The notes under the pieces: generated by a model
Told to the model about the DNA's origin: nothing
What the model saw: the letters and a program-made list of their open reading frames with translations, nothing else
Database searches by the model: none
Shown: positions 1 through 9,677 of the stretch, piece after piece
Numbering within the stretch: the stretch's first letter is position 1
How the letters are laid out: the number at the start of each line of letters is the position of its first letter
Assembly (NCBI RefSeq): GCF_947090775.1
Contig: NZ_OX352321.1
Location: 1,798,001-1,862,000 of the forward strand
From: Pseudarthrobacter sp. MM222
GTDB taxonomy: Bacteria; Actinomycetota; Actinomycetes; Actinomycetales; Micrococcaceae
Reading direction: 5' to 3'
Length of the DNA stretch: 64,000 bases
Program-made: the position numbers and the translations under genes

Positions 1-149
1 CCGACCGCCTCGACGGCGAGGACCGCAAGGCCGCGCTGCGCGCCATCCGCAACGCCAACTACGACTCGATCACGGAGCAAACGACGGCGAAGCGCGCCAA
101 GACTGTCGGGTCGAGCTTCGGTGGCGGCTCCTTCGGAAACTCCCAGTGA
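1..149 (+). CDS. C-terminal end of an unidentified protein
   Basis: An open frame enters from the left edge and stops at TGA 147-149. The visible 48 residues are charged, then end in a Gly/Ser-rich tail (SFGGGSFGNSQ). The stop overlaps the GTG start of fmt, so this gene and fmt are probably cotranscribed. Too little is visible to name the family. Confidence 0.55.
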   Translation, partial: DRLDGEDRKAALRAIRNANYDSITEQTTAKRAKTVGSSFGGGSFGNSQ

Positions 150-1066
150 GGGTTCTTTTCGCCGGGACACCCGCCGTAGCAGTCCCGTCCCTGGACGCAC
201 TCGTCCAGGCAGGATTCGACGTCGTCGCTGTCCTCACCCGACCTGACGCCCCGATTGGACGTAAACGGGTCCTGACGCCGTCGCCGGTCGCAGCGCGGGC
301 CGCCGAACTTGGCATTGAGATCATCCATGCGGCGAAGGTCGACGCCGGCGTCACCGCCCGGATCGCCGCCGCCGCGCCCGACGTCGCCGCGATCGTGGCC
401 TACGGCGGACTCATTCCACGGGCCGCCCTAAATGTGCCACGCCACGGCTGGATCAACCTGCACTTCTCCCTGCTGCCAGCCTGGCGCGGAGCCGCGCCAG
501 TGCAGCGGGCGCTGATCGCCGGCGACGACGTCACCGGCGCCGTCACCTTCCTCCTCGAGGAGGGACTGGACACCGGTCCCGTTTTCGGCACCCTGACCGA
601 AAGCGTCCGGCCGGACGACACGGCGGGTTCGCTGCTCGAACGGTTGTCGCACAGCGGTGCCGTGCTCCTCTCCCAGACGCTGTCCGCCGTCGACGCCGGC
701 AAGGCCGCCGCGGTCCCGCAGGCGGGCGATGTCAGCCTGGCTCCAAAACTGACCCTCGACGATGGCCGGCTCGACTGGCGGCAACCGGCGCTGGCGATCG
801 GGCGGCAGGCGCGCGGCGTCACCCCCGAGCCCGGCGCCTGGACCACCCTGGACGGGCAGCGGGTCAAACTGGAACCAGTGCTGCTCAGGCCCCAGGCCCC
901 CGCACTGCAACCCGGACGGCTGGCCCTGGACGGCAAGGGCGTCCTGGTTGGCACCGGCTCGCACCCGGTTGAACTCACCCGGATCCAGCCTTCGGGCAAG
1001 AAAATGATGACCGCCGCTGATTGGGCGCGCGGACAGGCAACACTTGAAAGCGTGGTATTCGAATGA
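146..1066 (+). CDS. fmt: methionyl-tRNA formyltransferase
   Basis: Formylates the amino group of initiator Met-tRNA using 10-formyl-tetrahydrofolate, in the cytoplasm. The 306-residue product has the usual family length. It starts RVLFAGTPAVAVPSL and carries the hallmark SLLPAWRGAAPVQRAL motif at about residues 108-123, which contributes to the folate-binding and catalytic site. A C-terminal OB-like domain follows (about 205-306). The start is a GTG overlapping the previous stop; no alternative start leaves the Rossmann N-terminus intact. The stop overlaps the rsmB start (ATGA), pointing to translational coupling. Confidence 0.97.
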   Translation: MRVLFAGTPAVAVPSLDALVQAGFDVVAVLTRPDAPIGRKRVLTPSPVAARAAELGIEIIHAAKVDAGVTARIAAAAPDVAAIVAYGGLIPRAALNVPRHGWINLHFSLLPAWRGAAPVQRALIAGDDVTGAVTFLLEEGLDTGPVFGTLTESVRPDDTAGSLLERLSHSGAVLLSQTLSAVDAGKAAAVPQAGDVSLAPKLTLDDGRLDWRQPALAIGRQARGVTPEPGAWTTLDGQRVKLEPVLLRPQAPALQPGRLALDGKGVLVGTGSHPVELTRIQPSGKKMMTAADWARGQATLESVVFE

Positions 1067-2724
1067 GCGAGTCCGGGACTAGCGGCAGCGGCCGCGGCAG
1101 GGGACCCCAGCGCGGCGCCGGGCAGAGTGGCGGCCAGGGCGGCCGCGGCCGCGACGGCAGCCAGCGCAACGCCCAAGGCCGGGAACGCAACCGCGGGCCG
1201 CAGCGCGGCTTCACCGAGAACGCGCCGTCCCAGCGCACCCGCCGCGCGGATCCGGCCCGGCTTGTGGCCTTCGAAGTGCTCCGCGCCGTTGCCTCCGAGG
1301 ACGCCTATGCCAACCTCGTGCTTCCGGCCCGGATCCGGCACCATGGACTGGACAAGCGCGACGCCGGCTTCGCCACCGAACTAAGCTACGGCGCGCTTCG
1401 CGGCCAGGGCACCTATGACGCGATCCTGGCCCGCTGCGTGGACCGGCCGCTGGACCAGCTGGATCCGGCCATCCTCGATGCGCTCCGGATCGGCGTCCAC
1501 CAGCTTGTCGCCATGCGTGTCCCCGCGCACGCTGCCCTGGACCAGACCGTAGGCCTCGCCCGCGCCGTGATCGGGGCCGGGCCCTCGGCCCTCATCAACG
1601 CCGTGCTGCGCAAGGTCTCTGCGCACACGCTCGAGGAGTGGCTGGACCTGCTGCTCAGCGCCGAAACAGACGAAACAAAGATCGCCTCGATCCGCTATGC
1701 CCACCCGGAATGGATCGTCCGGGCGCTCCGGCAGTCCCTCGTGGCCCACGGCCGACCGGTAAGCGAAATCGACCAGCTGCTCGAAGCGGACAATGCCGCG
1801 CCGGTGGTCAACCTCGTGGCGCTGCCCGGGCTCGGCACCCTGGATGAGGCGCTCGAAGGCGGTGCCACACCCGGGGAACTCGTCCAAGGATCGGCCCTCT
1901 CCAACGGCGGCGATCTGGGCCGTCTCGCCTCCGTCCGCGACGGCAGCACCCGGGTCCAGGATGTCGGTTCGCAGCTCGTGGCCCGCGCCATGGCCGCCGT
2001 CGAGCTTGGCAACGGCAGTGACACGAACGCTGTCCCGGAACGCAGGAACCCGGAGCACGGCGGCGCGGAACGCAGCGGCATCGAAAGCACGGCCGCAGGG
2101 AACACCGATACCCGCGACGCGGCCGGCGAACGCTGGCTCGATCTTTGCGCCGGTCCCGGCGGCAAGGCCGCGCTGCTCGGGGCCCTCGCCCGCCAGCAGG
2201 GCGCGACCCTGCTGGCGAACGAACCCGCACCGCACCGCGCGAAGCTGGTCCGGCAGGCACTTGCCGCGGTCCCGCATGAGGTCTGGCACGTGCGCACCGG
2301 CGACGGCCGCGAGGTGGGCACCGAAATGGCGGAAAGCTTCGACCGGGTCCTCGTCGACGTCCCCTGCACCGGGCTCGGCGCGTTGCGGCGGCGCCCGGAG
2401 TCCCGCTGGCGGCGCACGCCCAAGGACCTCACCGACCTCGGCCCCCTGCAGCGCGAACTGCTCAAGTCCGCCCTGGCGGCCGTCCGGCCCGGCGGCGTCG
2501 TGGCCTATGTGACCTGCTCGCCGCACCCGGCGGAGACCACCGCCGTCGTCAGCGACGTCCTGCGCAAACGGGACGATCTTGAACTGCTCGACGCCGGAGC
2601 GGTGCTGGACAGCGTCAGCCTCACCGGCCACCTCGAGGCCGGGCACGAACGCACCGCCCAGCTCTGGCCGCACGTCCACCGGACCGATGCCATGTTCCTG
2701 GCGCTCATCCGCAAGAAGGCCTGA
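1063..2724 (+). CDS. rsmB: 16S rRNA (cytosine-967-C5)-methyltransferase RsmB (Sun/Fmu)
   Basis: Methylates C967 of 16S rRNA with S-adenosylmethionine. Residues 1-60 are a low-complexity Gly/Arg/Gln-rich tail, typical of actinobacterial RsmB. A NusB-like RNA-binding domain follows (about 65-200). The methyltransferase domain has the SAM motif LDLCAGPGGKAALLGAL near 357, the catalytic PCTGLGALRRRPE motif near 431 and a second-Cys TCS motif near 485. At 553 residues it is longer than Escherichia coli RsmB, because of the N-terminal tail and an acidic, Asn/Glu-rich insert (about 325-352) before SAM motif I. It starts inside the fmt stop codon. Confidence 0.95.
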   Translation: MSESGTSGSGRGRGPQRGAGQSGGQGGRGRDGSQRNAQGRERNRGPQRGFTENAPSQRTRRADPARLVAFEVLRAVASEDAYANLVLPARIRHHGLDKRDAGFATELSYGALRGQGTYDAILARCVDRPLDQLDPAILDALRIGVHQLVAMRVPAHAALDQTVGLARAVIGAGPSALINAVLRKVSAHTLEEWLDLLLSAETDETKIASIRYAHPEWIVRALRQSLVAHGRPVSEIDQLLEADNAAPVVNLVALPGLGTLDEALEGGATPGELVQGSALSNGGDLGRLASVRDGSTRVQDVGSQLVARAMAAVELGNGSDTNAVPERRNPEHGGAERSGIESTAAGNTDTRDAAGERWLDLCAGPGGKAALLGALARQQGATLLANEPAPHRAKLVRQALAAVPHEVWHVRTGDGREVGTEMAESFDRVLVDVPCTGLGALRRRPESRWRRTPKDLTDLGPLQRELLKSALAAVRPGGVVAYVTCSPHPAETTAVVSDVLRKRDDLELLDAGAVLDSVSLTGHLEAGHERTAQLWPHVHRTDAMFLALIRKKA

Positions 2725-2800
2725 GACTCAGGCGATACTGGGCCACTGAAGGCCCGCCAAGACACACCCGAACCGTTCAGCAGACCCGCAAAGGAACCCC

Positions 2801-3457
2801 ATGGCCCAGTGCTGCATCAACCCCAGCATCCTTTCCGCCGACTTCGTCAACCTCGAGGCGGAACTGCAGCGCATCAGTAACGCCGATGCCGTGCACGTGG
2901 ATGTCATGGACAACCATTTCGTGCCGAACCTGACGATCGGACTGCCCGTTGTGAAGCGGATCCAGGAGGTCAGTCCGGTGCCGCTGGATGCCCACCTGAT
3001 GATCGCCGACGCCGACCGCTGGGCACCCGGCTTCGCCGACGCCGGCCTGGCCTCGGTGACCTTCCACGCGGAGGCTTCGATCGCGCCGGTCAAACTTGCC
3101 CGGGAACTGCGGGCCCGCGGGTCGAAGGCCGGCATGGCGCTCCGGCCTGGAACGGCCGTGGAGCCTTATCTGGACATGCTCACTGAACTGGACCTCCTGC
3201 TGATCATGACGGTGGAGCCCGGCTTCGGCGGTCAGTCCTTCCTCGACCTGACCCTGCCGAAAATCCGGCGGGCCCGCGCCGCGATCGACGGTTCGGGCGC
3301 GCGCGTGGCGCTGCAGGTCGACGGCGGCATCACCGAGGAGACGATCGTGCGCGCCGCGGAGGCAGGGGCAAACGTCTTCGTGGCAGGGTCCGCGGTTTAC
3401 GGTGCGGCCGATCCGGCGGAAGCCATCGACCGGCTCCGCCTGGCGGGCAAGCGCTGA
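2801..3457 (+). CDS. rpe: ribulose-phosphate 3-epimerase
   Basis: Interconverts ribulose-5-phosphate and xylulose-5-phosphate in the pentose phosphate pathway. The 218-residue TIM-barrel sequence keeps the metal and catalytic motifs in order: [10 protein letters not shown] near the N-terminus, [36 protein letters not shown] and LQVDGGI. A purine-rich segment (gcaaaggaacccc) precedes the ATG. A 76-bp gap separates it from rsmB. The downstream FMN riboswitch suggests a new transcription unit begins after rpe. Confidence 0.97.
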   Translation: MAQCCINPSILSADFVNLEAELQRISNADAVHVDVMDNHFVPNLTIGLPVVKRIQEVSPVPLDAHLMIADADRWAPGFADAGLASVTFHAEASIAPVKLARELRARGSKAGMALRPGTAVEPYLDMLTELDLLLIMTVEPGFGGQSFLDLTLPKIRRARAAIDGSGARVALQVDGGITEETIVRAAEAGANVFVAGSAVYGAADPAEAIDRLRLAGKR

Positions 3458-3585
3458 CGCGCCTGCCCCGGGAAAGTACTGGGCGCAGGCGCCGGACAGC
3501 TGCAAAGATGACGCCGGGCGTAACATCGGCGGCCCGGGAATAGCGGGAGCTACCCCGCAGTTGTGTCAGAATAACAACACACATA

Positions 3586-3730
3586 CGTGCTCCGGGGTCG
3601 GTGTAAGTCCGAACCGGCGGTTATAGTCCGCGACCCGCGAGCCGGCCTTTCCTTCGGGAGGGAGCCGGCGGACGGTTGAACCGGTGGAATTCCGGTACCG
3701 ACAGTTAAAGTCTGGATGAGAGAAGCACGT
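3586..3730 (+). promoter_or_regulatory. FMN riboswitch (RFN element)
   Basis: The segment has the conserved RFN blocks in order: a 5' strand with cgtgctccggggtcgg, then gaaccggcggttatagtccgcgacccgcgagccggc (in pieces), a variable GC-rich hairpin, gacggttgaaccggtgg, gtaccgacagttaaagtctgga and a closing agaagcacg that pairs with the 5' strand. RFN elements bind FMN and turn down riboflavin synthesis or uptake genes. It lies about 95 bases before the first gene of the rib operon, as expected. The longest in-frame extension of that gene runs back into this RNA and should not be used as its start. Confidence 0.96.
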
Positions 3731-3742
3731 ACAGCTGTTACT

Positions 3743-3763
3743 GCGGCGTCCTTTTGGCGCCGC
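3743..3763 (+). promoter_or_regulatory. stem-loop just downstream of the FMN aptamer
   Basis: GCGGCG (3743-3748) pairs with CGCCGC (3758-3763), with a T-rich loop. It starts 12 bases after the aptamer. No run of T follows, so it is not a classical intrinsic terminator. It may belong to the expression platform, acting on Rho access or translation. The mechanism is inference. Confidence 0.4.
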
Positions 3764-3826
3764 GGAATTGCGCTGTCGTATACCCCCGGAGCCATCGCGG
3801 TTCTTGAGGGAAGGAACGACACACGC

Positions 3827-4525
3827 ATGGACCTCTTGCGATGGCTCTTCGAAGCGCAGATCCCGGTAGGCGGATCTGTCCTGATTCTTCGTGAAGTGCT
3901 AGGCAACATCTTTGGCCTCGCCAGCGCCTTCGGCGGCATGCGCCGCCGGGTCTGGGCGTGGCCAGTCGGCATCGCCGGCAATTTACTGCTCCTGACGGTG
4001 TTCCTGGGCAACGTCTTCGGCTCCGCCACCCCCGCCACGCTGTGGGGTCAGGCCGGACGCCAGGTCATGTTCATCGGCGTCGCACTCTACGGCTGGCACC
4101 GCTGGCAGCAGGGCAGGCAGTCCGACGACGGCGGGGCCGCTGTCGCGCCGCGCTGGGCCAGCAACAAGACCCGGATCATCCTGGCTCTCAGCCTCGTGGC
4201 CGGGACCGCCGCGCTGACCCCCCTCTTCGACTCGCTGGGCTCATACCCGCCGGTCTGGGCAGACGCGTGGACGTTCATGGGCTCGCTGCTGGCGACCTAT
4301 GGCATGGCCCGGGGGTGGACCGAGTTCTGGCTCATCTGGGTAGCGGTGGACATCGTCGGTGTGCCGCTGCTGTTCAGCGCGGGCTATTACGCCAGCGCCG
4401 TGATGTACCTGTTCTACGGCTTCTTCACGCTCACCGGATTCTTCGTCTGGTGGCGGGCCTCGAAGTTGGCGGGCAAGCCTGTCACGGTCGAAACCGCCTT
4501 CCCCGACCCGCTGGTGGCCAAGTGA
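3827..4525 (+). CDS. ribM: PnuC-family transporter, probable riboflavin importer (RibM/PnuX)
   Basis: Predicted 232-residue inner-membrane protein with about seven hydrophobic segments and the PnuC-family GNIFGLASAFGGMRRRVWAWPVGIAGN region near the N-terminus (given here as a family signature region, residues about 25-55). Actinobacterial PnuC homologues controlled by FMN riboswitches (RibM/PnuX) transport riboflavin rather than nicotinamide riboside. The riboswitch upstream and ribD overlapping its stop argue for that substrate. ATG 3827 was chosen because ggaaggaac lies just upstream and earlier codons fall in the riboswitch. Substrate is inferred from context. Confidence 0.85.
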   Translation: MDLLRWLFEAQIPVGGSVLILREVLGNIFGLASAFGGMRRRVWAWPVGIAGNLLLLTVFLGNVFGSATPATLWGQAGRQVMFIGVALYGWHRWQQGRQSDDGGAAVAPRWASNKTRIILALSLVAGTAALTPLFDSLGSYPPVWADAWTFMGSLLATYGMARGWTEFWLIWVAVDIVGVPLLFSAGYYASAVMYLFYGFFTLTGFFVWWRASKLAGKPVTVETAFPDPLVAK

Positions 4526-5694
4526 GCGCCGTCAATAGTGCCGTTGAAAGCGCCGGCTTCAGCACCGCCGAGGTCACCGCCATGGACGCGGCCCTCGAAG
4601 CAGCCCGGCAGGGTCCTCGCGGTGCCAACCCGCTCGTGGGCGCCGTCGTCATGGCTGCCGACGGAACCCGGCTGGTCACCGGCCACCACCGCGGTGCCGG
4701 CACGGCCCACGCGGAAGCGGACGCGATTGCCCAGGCGGCCGCCGCCGGCCTCGACCTCAGCGGGACCACCATGCTGGTCACGCTGGAGCCCTGCAACCAT
4801 TGCGGCCGGACCGGCCCCTGTGCCCAGGCGATCGTCGACGCCGGAATCACCGACGTCGTCTACGCCGTCGACGATTCCCATGACCCTGCCGCCGGCGGCG
4901 CGGCGACCTTGCGCGCCGCAGGCATCCGGGTCCGTTCCGGGCTCCGGGCCGTCGAAGCCCTGGACCTGAACCGGCGCTGGTTCGACGCCGTCGCCGCCAA
5001 ACGGCCGTTCGTAACCCTGCACATCGCGCAGACCCTGGACAGCCGGATCGCCGCCGGCGACGGTACCAGCCAGTGGATTTCCAGCCCGGAATCCCTCGCC
5101 GACAACCACGCCCTGCGCGGCCGGATCGACGCCATTCTCGTGGGAACCCAGACCGTGCTCGTCGACAATCCGCGCCTCACCGCCCGGAACGCCGACGGCG
5201 AGTTGGCGGCAAAGCAACCGCTGCGCGCGGTGATGGGCTACCGCGGCATTCCCGCGGATGCTGCGGTCAACGGCGACGACGGCAAGGCGCTGCACCTGCC
5301 AACGCGCGATCCCCGAGAGGCCCTTGATGAGCTGTTCGCAGCGGGCGTGCGCCACCTCATGGTCGAAGGTGGTTCCCGGATCCTCAGCGCCTTCCTGGCC
5401 GCGGGCCTTGTCGATGAGCTCATTGTCTACCTCGCCCCGACGCTCCTCGGTTCCGGCACCCCGGCCCTGGACGACCTCGGCATCACCACCTTGGCAGACG
5501 CCCAGCACTGGGACTGGGACGCCGCGTCCGGTGGGGCAGTCCAGATGCTGGGCCGCGACCTGAGGCTGCATCTGCGCCCTAGCCCGAACAGCAGCCCCAG
5601 CCAGACGACCGGCTCCGACGTTGCCGTCGCCGCCACTTCATCCGATTCCATCCCGCGCCGCTCCAGCGCGGCCACCGCCTCAGGAGGCAATTGA
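4522..5694 (+). CDS. ribD: bifunctional riboflavin deaminase/reductase RibD
   Basis: Catalyses the second and third steps of riboflavin synthesis from GTP: pyrimidine deamination, then side-chain reduction with NADPH. The N-terminal deaminase domain shows the zinc site HAEADAI and EPCNHCGRTGPC (about residues 60-100). The C-terminal reductase domain starts near KRPFVTLHIAQTLDSRIA (about 155) and has the VEGGSRILSAFL motif near 285. The GTG start overlaps the ribM stop. The C-terminus carries a low-complexity tail of about 30 residues rich in Ser, Thr and Ala, ending within the ribE ribosome-binding site. Confidence 0.95.
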   Translation: MSAVNSAVESAGFSTAEVTAMDAALEAARQGPRGANPLVGAVVMAADGTRLVTGHHRGAGTAHAEADAIAQAAAAGLDLSGTTMLVTLEPCNHCGRTGPCAQAIVDAGITDVVYAVDDSHDPAAGGAATLRAAGIRVRSGLRAVEALDLNRRWFDAVAAKRPFVTLHIAQTLDSRIAAGDGTSQWISSPESLADNHALRGRIDAILVGTQTVLVDNPRLTARNADGELAAKQPLRAVMGYRGIPADAAVNGDDGKALHLPTRDPREALDELFAAGVRHLMVEGGSRILSAFLAAGLVDELIVYLAPTLLGSGTPALDDLGITTLADAQHWDWDAASGGAVQMLGRDLRLHLRPSPNSSPSQTTGSDVAVAATSSDSIPRRSSAATASGGN

Positions 5695-6347
5695 TGTTCA
5701 CCGGAATTATCGCCGAGCAGGGGAAGGTGTTGTCCGTTGAGCGCAACGGCGACGTCAGCGCCACCGTCCGGCTCCACGCGCCCGGAACCACCGAGGGACT
5801 CGCCCTGGGCGGCTCGATCGCCGTCAACGGCGTCTGCCTCACGGCCACCGAGATTGACGGCAAGGACTTCAGCGTCGACGTCATGGGCGAGACCCTGATC
5901 CGCAGCACCATCGGCGAGCTCGCCGCCGGGGACCCGGTCAACCTGGAGCGGTGCGTTCAGGCGGGCGGGCGCCTCGACGGCCACGTCGTCCAGGGCCACG
6001 TCGACGGCGTCGGGGAACTTCTCGAGCGCGAGGGCCTGGGCAACTGGGACCGTCTCCGCTTCGGCGTGCCGGCCGGCCTGGCCAGGTACATCGCCGAAAA
6101 GGGATCGATCGCCGTCGACGGCGTGTCCCTCACGGTGACCGCCGTGAGCCCGGCGCCCGAGCCGGCGCCGTGGTTCGAAGTGGGACTGATTCCCACCACG
6201 CTGGCCGAGACCGGGCTGGGTGCGAAGGGCCCGGGTGGCCGGGTAAACCTCGAAGTGGACGTGCTGGCGAAGTACACTGAGCGCCTGCTGGCATTTTCCA
6301 GCGCAGCAGCCGGGGGAGCAGCACGCGGGGAGGTGGCGGCACCGTGA
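5694..6347 (+). CDS. ribE: riboflavin synthase alpha chain
   Basis: Dismutates two 6,7-dimethyl-8-ribityllumazine molecules to riboflavin and the pyrimidine substrate of RibH. The 217-residue protein starts [10 protein letters not shown] and has two lumazine-binding repeats: [14 protein letters not shown] in the first half and [14 protein letters not shown] in the second. [11 protein letters not shown] lies between them. ATG 5694 follows an excellent aggagg; the TTG three bases earlier is less likely. Also named ribC in some genomes. Confidence 0.96.
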   Translation: MFTGIIAEQGKVLSVERNGDVSATVRLHAPGTTEGLALGGSIAVNGVCLTATEIDGKDFSVDVMGETLIRSTIGELAAGDPVNLERCVQAGGRLDGHVVQGHVDGVGELLEREGLGNWDRLRFGVPAGLARYIAEKGSIAVDGVSLTVTAVSPAPEPAPWFEVGLIPTTLAETGLGAKGPGGRVNLEVDVLAKYTERLLAFSSAAAGGAARGEVAAP

Positions 6348-7030
6348 ATCACCTTAAGGATCTCTCTGCCGCGACGGACACCACGCCCCGGTCGGGCCTC
6401 GATCCGATCGAGGACGCCATCCGCGCCATGGCGGCGGGACTTCCGGTCCTCGTCGTCGACAACGAGGACCGGGAAAACGAAGGCGACATTATCTTCGCGG
6501 CCCAGCACGCCACTCCCGCACTCATGGGCTGGACGGTGCGCTACAGTTCGGGAGTGATTTGCGTGCCGCTCGACGCCGACCGCGCCGACGCGCTGGCGCT
6601 GCCGCCGATGGTGGAGATCAACGAGGACTCCAAGGGCACTGCCTATACAGTGTCCTGTGACGCGGCGATCGGTGTCAGCACCGGAATCTCCGCCACGGAC
6701 CGGGCCCTGACCGCCAGGGTCCTCGCCGACCCCGGCAGCACGCCGACGGCCCTGACCCGCCCCGGGCATGTTTTTCCGCTTCGCGCCGTTAAGGGTGGTG
6801 TGCGGGAACGTCCCGGCCACACCGAAGCGGCCGTGGACCTGTGCCGGCTTGCCGGCCTCGAACCCGTGGGAGTCATAGCAGAGCTGGTGTACGACGACGG
6901 AGAGATGATGCGGCTGGACGGACTGCGCGCCTTCGCGCTGGAGCACGGCTGCCCCCTGATTTCGATTGCGGATCTGGTGGCACACCTCAATGCCGGCGAG
7001 CCTGCCGGCCGGGCAGCGGACACCGTCTGA
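6344..7030 (+). CDS. ribB: 3,4-dihydroxy-2-butanone-4-phosphate synthase (stand-alone)
   Basis: Converts ribulose-5-phosphate to the four-carbon unit used by lumazine synthase. The metal/substrate motif [15 protein letters not shown] lies at about residues 38-52, and a conserved [10 protein letters not shown] segment at about 140. A further conserved block, [14 protein letters not shown], follows. At 228 residues it covers only the RibB domain; GTP cyclohydrolase II is a separate downstream gene. The GTG start overlaps the ribE stop by four bases. Confidence 0.96.
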   Translation: MNHLKDLSAATDTTPRSGLDPIEDAIRAMAAGLPVLVVDNEDRENEGDIIFAAQHATPALMGWTVRYSSGVICVPLDADRADALALPPMVEINEDSKGTAYTVSCDAAIGVSTGISATDRALTARVLADPGSTPTALTRPGHVFPLRAVKGGVRERPGHTEAAVDLCRLAGLEPVGVIAELVYDDGEMMRLDGLRAFALEHGCPLISIADLVAHLNAGEPAGRAADTV

Positions 7031-7054
7031 TAGACGCTTGATTAAGGAGAGACG

Positions 7055-7750
7055 ATGACGACGTCGAAAGCACAAGAAATGAGCACGGGGCGCCAGCCGC
7101 ACCCGGTCAGCGGGGGACCGGTGGTCCAGTTGCCCACCACCTTCGGCCACTTTGTGGCGCAGGCCTGGACCGACCTGGCCACCGGGGCCGAGCATCTTGC
7201 TGTCAGTTCGCCCCTGCCGACCGTTGACGGGACGGCACCGCTGGTCCGCCTGCACTCGGAGTGCCTCACGGGGGACGTGTTCGGCTCCTACCGCTGCGAC
7301 TGCGGCGAGCAACTGGCCTACGCCCTGGAACTGATCAACGAGTTCGGCGGGACCCTGCTCTACCTGCGCGGGCAGGAAGGCCGAGGGATCGGACTGGCCA
7401 ACAAGATGAAGGCCTACGCCCTGCAGGAAGCCGGCTTCGACACCGTGGAAGCGAACGAGCAGCTGGGCCTTCCGGTGGATGCGCGCTGCTACAAGGCCGC
7501 GGCGCAGATCCTTGCCGAGATGGGACTGCACGAGATCCGGCTGCTGAGCAACAATCCGGACAAACAGGACAGGCTCGCCCAGGCAGGGGTCCGGGTGGTG
7601 GAAATGGTCCCCACCGAGGTCCCCTCCCGGGAACAGAACATCCGCTACCTGCAGACCAAGAAGGACCGCATGGACCACCGGCTGGTGCTGGACATGCAGC
7701 CGGTGGCGCCGGTTGCCGGACCTGGCGGCTTCGAGCACGAACAAGACTGA
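7055..7750 (+). CDS. ribA: GTP cyclohydrolase II (stand-alone)
   Basis: Opens GTP to the first pyrimidine of riboflavin synthesis. Zinc-binding cysteines are in SECLTGDVFGSYRCDCGEQL (about residues 69-88), and the GTP-binding YLRGQEGRGIGL motif follows at about 104. The 231-residue length matches a RibA domain with a short N-terminal extension. It starts 24 bases after ribB, with aaggagaga as ribosome-binding site. Many actinobacteria fuse this domain to RibB; here the two are separate. Confidence 0.95.
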   Translation: MTTSKAQEMSTGRQPHPVSGGPVVQLPTTFGHFVAQAWTDLATGAEHLAVSSPLPTVDGTAPLVRLHSECLTGDVFGSYRCDCGEQLAYALELINEFGGTLLYLRGQEGRGIGLANKMKAYALQEAGFDTVEANEQLGLPVDARCYKAAAQILAEMGLHEIRLLSNNPDKQDRLAQAGVRVVEMVPTEVPSREQNIRYLQTKKDRMDHRLVLDMQPVAPVAGPGGFEHEQD

Positions 7751-7810
7751 CCGAGCAAGACGCTCAACACTTCGCACTCCCTCAAGACCCAGCAGAACAA
7801 GGATTCCCAG

Positions 7811-8296
7811 ATGGCCGGACACGGCGCACCCCAGATTGACCTCGGCACCTTTAAGCCCGAGGAAACCTCCCAGCTGAGGCTGGCCATCGTGGCCGCCAGC
7901 TGGCACACCCAGATCATGGACGGCCTGCTGGACGGAGCCCTCCGCGCCGCAAAGGACGCCGGCATCAGCGAGCCGACAGTGCTGCGCGTCCCCGGCACGT
8001 TCGAGCTCCCCGTCGCCGCCGCCCGGCTGGCGCCGCACTTCGACGCCGTCGTAGCGCTCGGCGTCGTGATCCGCGGCGGGACCCCGCACTTCGAGTACGT
8101 CTGCGAGGCAGCCACCGTGGGCCTGACCGAGGTCTCGGTGCGCACGGGCGTGCCGGTCGGCTTCGGCGTGCTGACCTGCGATACCGAGCAGCAGGGCATC
8201 GACCGGGCCGGGCTGCCGGGCTCCAAAGAGGACAAAGGGCACGAGGCCGTCACCGCGGCCCTCGCCACCGCAGTGAACCTCCAGCAGTACCGCTAG
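7811..8296 (+). CDS. ribH: 6,7-dimethyl-8-ribityllumazine synthase
   Basis: Condenses the RibD-derived pyrimidine with the RibB product, the penultimate riboflavin step. Family motifs are [20 protein letters not shown] near residue 26, [15 protein letters not shown] near 60, and the phosphate-binding [14 protein letters not shown] near 85. The 161 residues fit the family, which assembles as pentamers or icosahedra. It is the last gene of the FMN-controlled operon, 60 bases after ribA. Confidence 0.96.
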   Translation: MAGHGAPQIDLGTFKPEETSQLRLAIVAASWHTQIMDGLLDGALRAAKDAGISEPTVLRVPGTFELPVAAARLAPHFDAVVALGVVIRGGTPHFEYVCEAATVGLTEVSVRTGVPVGFGVLTCDTEQQGIDRAGLPGSKEDKGHEAVTAALATAVNLQQYR

Positions 8297-8409
8297 GCCC
8301 GGTGCGGCCGGGCCGGGCCGGCCCCAGGTCTGTGGTATCTCTCACATCCTTGCCGTCATGCAACGGCCCGGCAGGGGTTGCCCGGCGCCGAGCAAGTAGG
8401 CTGGAGGGT

Positions 8410-8673
8410 GTGAAGAATTTCGAGTCGCTGTTCGCAGAACTGAGCGAGAAGGCAGCCGCCCGCCCCGAGGGCTCCCGCACCGTCGCCGAACTGGATTCCG
8501 GAGTCCACGGCATTGGCAAGAAAGTCGTGGAAGAAGCGGCCGAGGTCTGGATGGCTGCCGAGTACGAATCCGATGAAGCCGCCGCGGAGGAAATTTCCCA
8601 GCTGCTCTATCACCTGCAGGTTCTGATGCTCGCCAAAGGACTCAGCCTGGAAGACGTCTACAAGCATCTCTAG
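8410..8673 (+). CDS. hisE: phosphoribosyl-ATP pyrophosphatase
   Basis: Removes pyrophosphate from phosphoribosyl-ATP in histidine synthesis. An 87-residue all-alpha MazG-like protein with the [14 protein letters not shown] and [12 protein letters not shown] helices that carry the acidic metal ligands. GTG 8410 is preferred because ctggaggg lies immediately upstream and the product then starts [10 protein letters not shown] like its relatives. hisG follows after 133 bases, but hisI is 2.7 kb away as a separate gene. Confidence 0.95.
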   Translation: MKNFESLFAELSEKAAARPEGSRTVAELDSGVHGIGKKVVEEAAEVWMAAEYESDEAAAEEISQLLYHLQVLMLAKGLSLEDVYKHL

Positions 8674-8806
8674 CCACGCCCGCGCCGGAGCCGCCTGAGT
8701 TCAACAGGCGGAACCGGTGTATTGCGTGGCCCGCTGTGCCTGCACCGACTGTTCCTGAATGGACTGCTCCTGAACGGACGCCGTCCCGACCAAGAAAGAC
8801 CTCCCA

Positions 8807-9649
8807 ATGCTGAGAGTTGCCGTCCCGAACAAGGGATCCCTGTCCGAAGCCGCCTCGGCCATGCTCGCCGAGGCCGGCTACCGCCAGCGCCGCGACACCC
8901 GCGAGCTGGTCATGGTGGACCCGGACAATGATATTGAATTCTTCTTCCTCCGCCCGCGCGACATCGCCGTGTATGTCGGCCAGGGCACGCTCGACGTCGG
9001 CATCACCGGCCGCGACCTGCTGCTCGACGCCGAGGTTGAGGCGGAAGAGCTGCTGCCGCTGGGGTTCGCGGCCTCCACCTTCCGCTTCGCCGGTCCGGTG
9101 GGCGACTTCACCACCATCGACCAGCTCGAAGGCAAGCGCCTCGCCACGAGCTACGACGGACTGCTCCGCGGCTACCTGGCAGAACGCGGCATCAAGGCGA
9201 AGGTGGTCCGCCTCGACGGCGCCGTCGAATCCTCCGTCCGGCTCGGCGTGGCCGACGCGATCGCCGACGTCGTCGAAACCGGCACCACCCTCAAGGCCGC
9301 CGGGATGGAAATCTTCGGCGAGCCCATCCTGAATTCCGAGTCCGTGCTGATCGGCCGCAAGGGCGAGCAGAACCCGGCGACAGAAGTGCTGATCCGCCGC
9401 CTCCAGGGTGTCCTCGTGGCCCGGCAGTACGTGTTGATGGACTACGACATCCGCAAGGAACTCGTCGAGGACGCGGCCGCGCTCACCCCGGGCCTCGAAT
9501 CACCCACGGTCTCCCCGCTGCGCGATTCCGACTGGGTTGCCGTGCGCTCCATGGTGCCCAAGCGGGAAACCAACCGGATCATGGACGAACTGTACGACCT
9601 CGGCGCCCGCGCCATCCTGGTCAGCAGCATCCACGCCTGCCGCATCTGA
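8807..9649 (+). CDS. hisG: ATP phosphoribosyltransferase, long form
   Basis: First enzyme of histidine synthesis, joining ATP and PRPP. The 280-residue protein starts [15 protein letters not shown] and contains the PRPP-binding-type [19 protein letters not shown] segment. The extra C-terminal domain (about 210-280, ending [12 protein letters not shown]) marks the long, hexameric, histidine-inhibited form, which does not need HisZ. No hisZ is seen. hisF follows after 28 bases. Confidence 0.96.
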   Translation: MLRVAVPNKGSLSEAASAMLAEAGYRQRRDTRELVMVDPDNDIEFFFLRPRDIAVYVGQGTLDVGITGRDLLLDAEVEAEELLPLGFAASTFRFAGPVGDFTTIDQLEGKRLATSYDGLLRGYLAERGIKAKVVRLDGAVESSVRLGVADAIADVVETGTTLKAAGMEIFGEPILNSESVLIGRKGEQNPATEVLIRRLQGVLVARQYVLMDYDIRKELVEDAAALTPGLESPTVSPLRDSDWVAVRSMVPKRETNRIMDELYDLGARAILVSSIHACRI

Positions 9650-9677
9650 CTTCAATGAGCGAATACCAGGAGAAGCC

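Noticed and set aside
3716..3826. N-terminal extension of the RibM frame
   Set aside because: It lies in the riboswitch and its hairpin; ATG 3827 has a ribosome-binding site.
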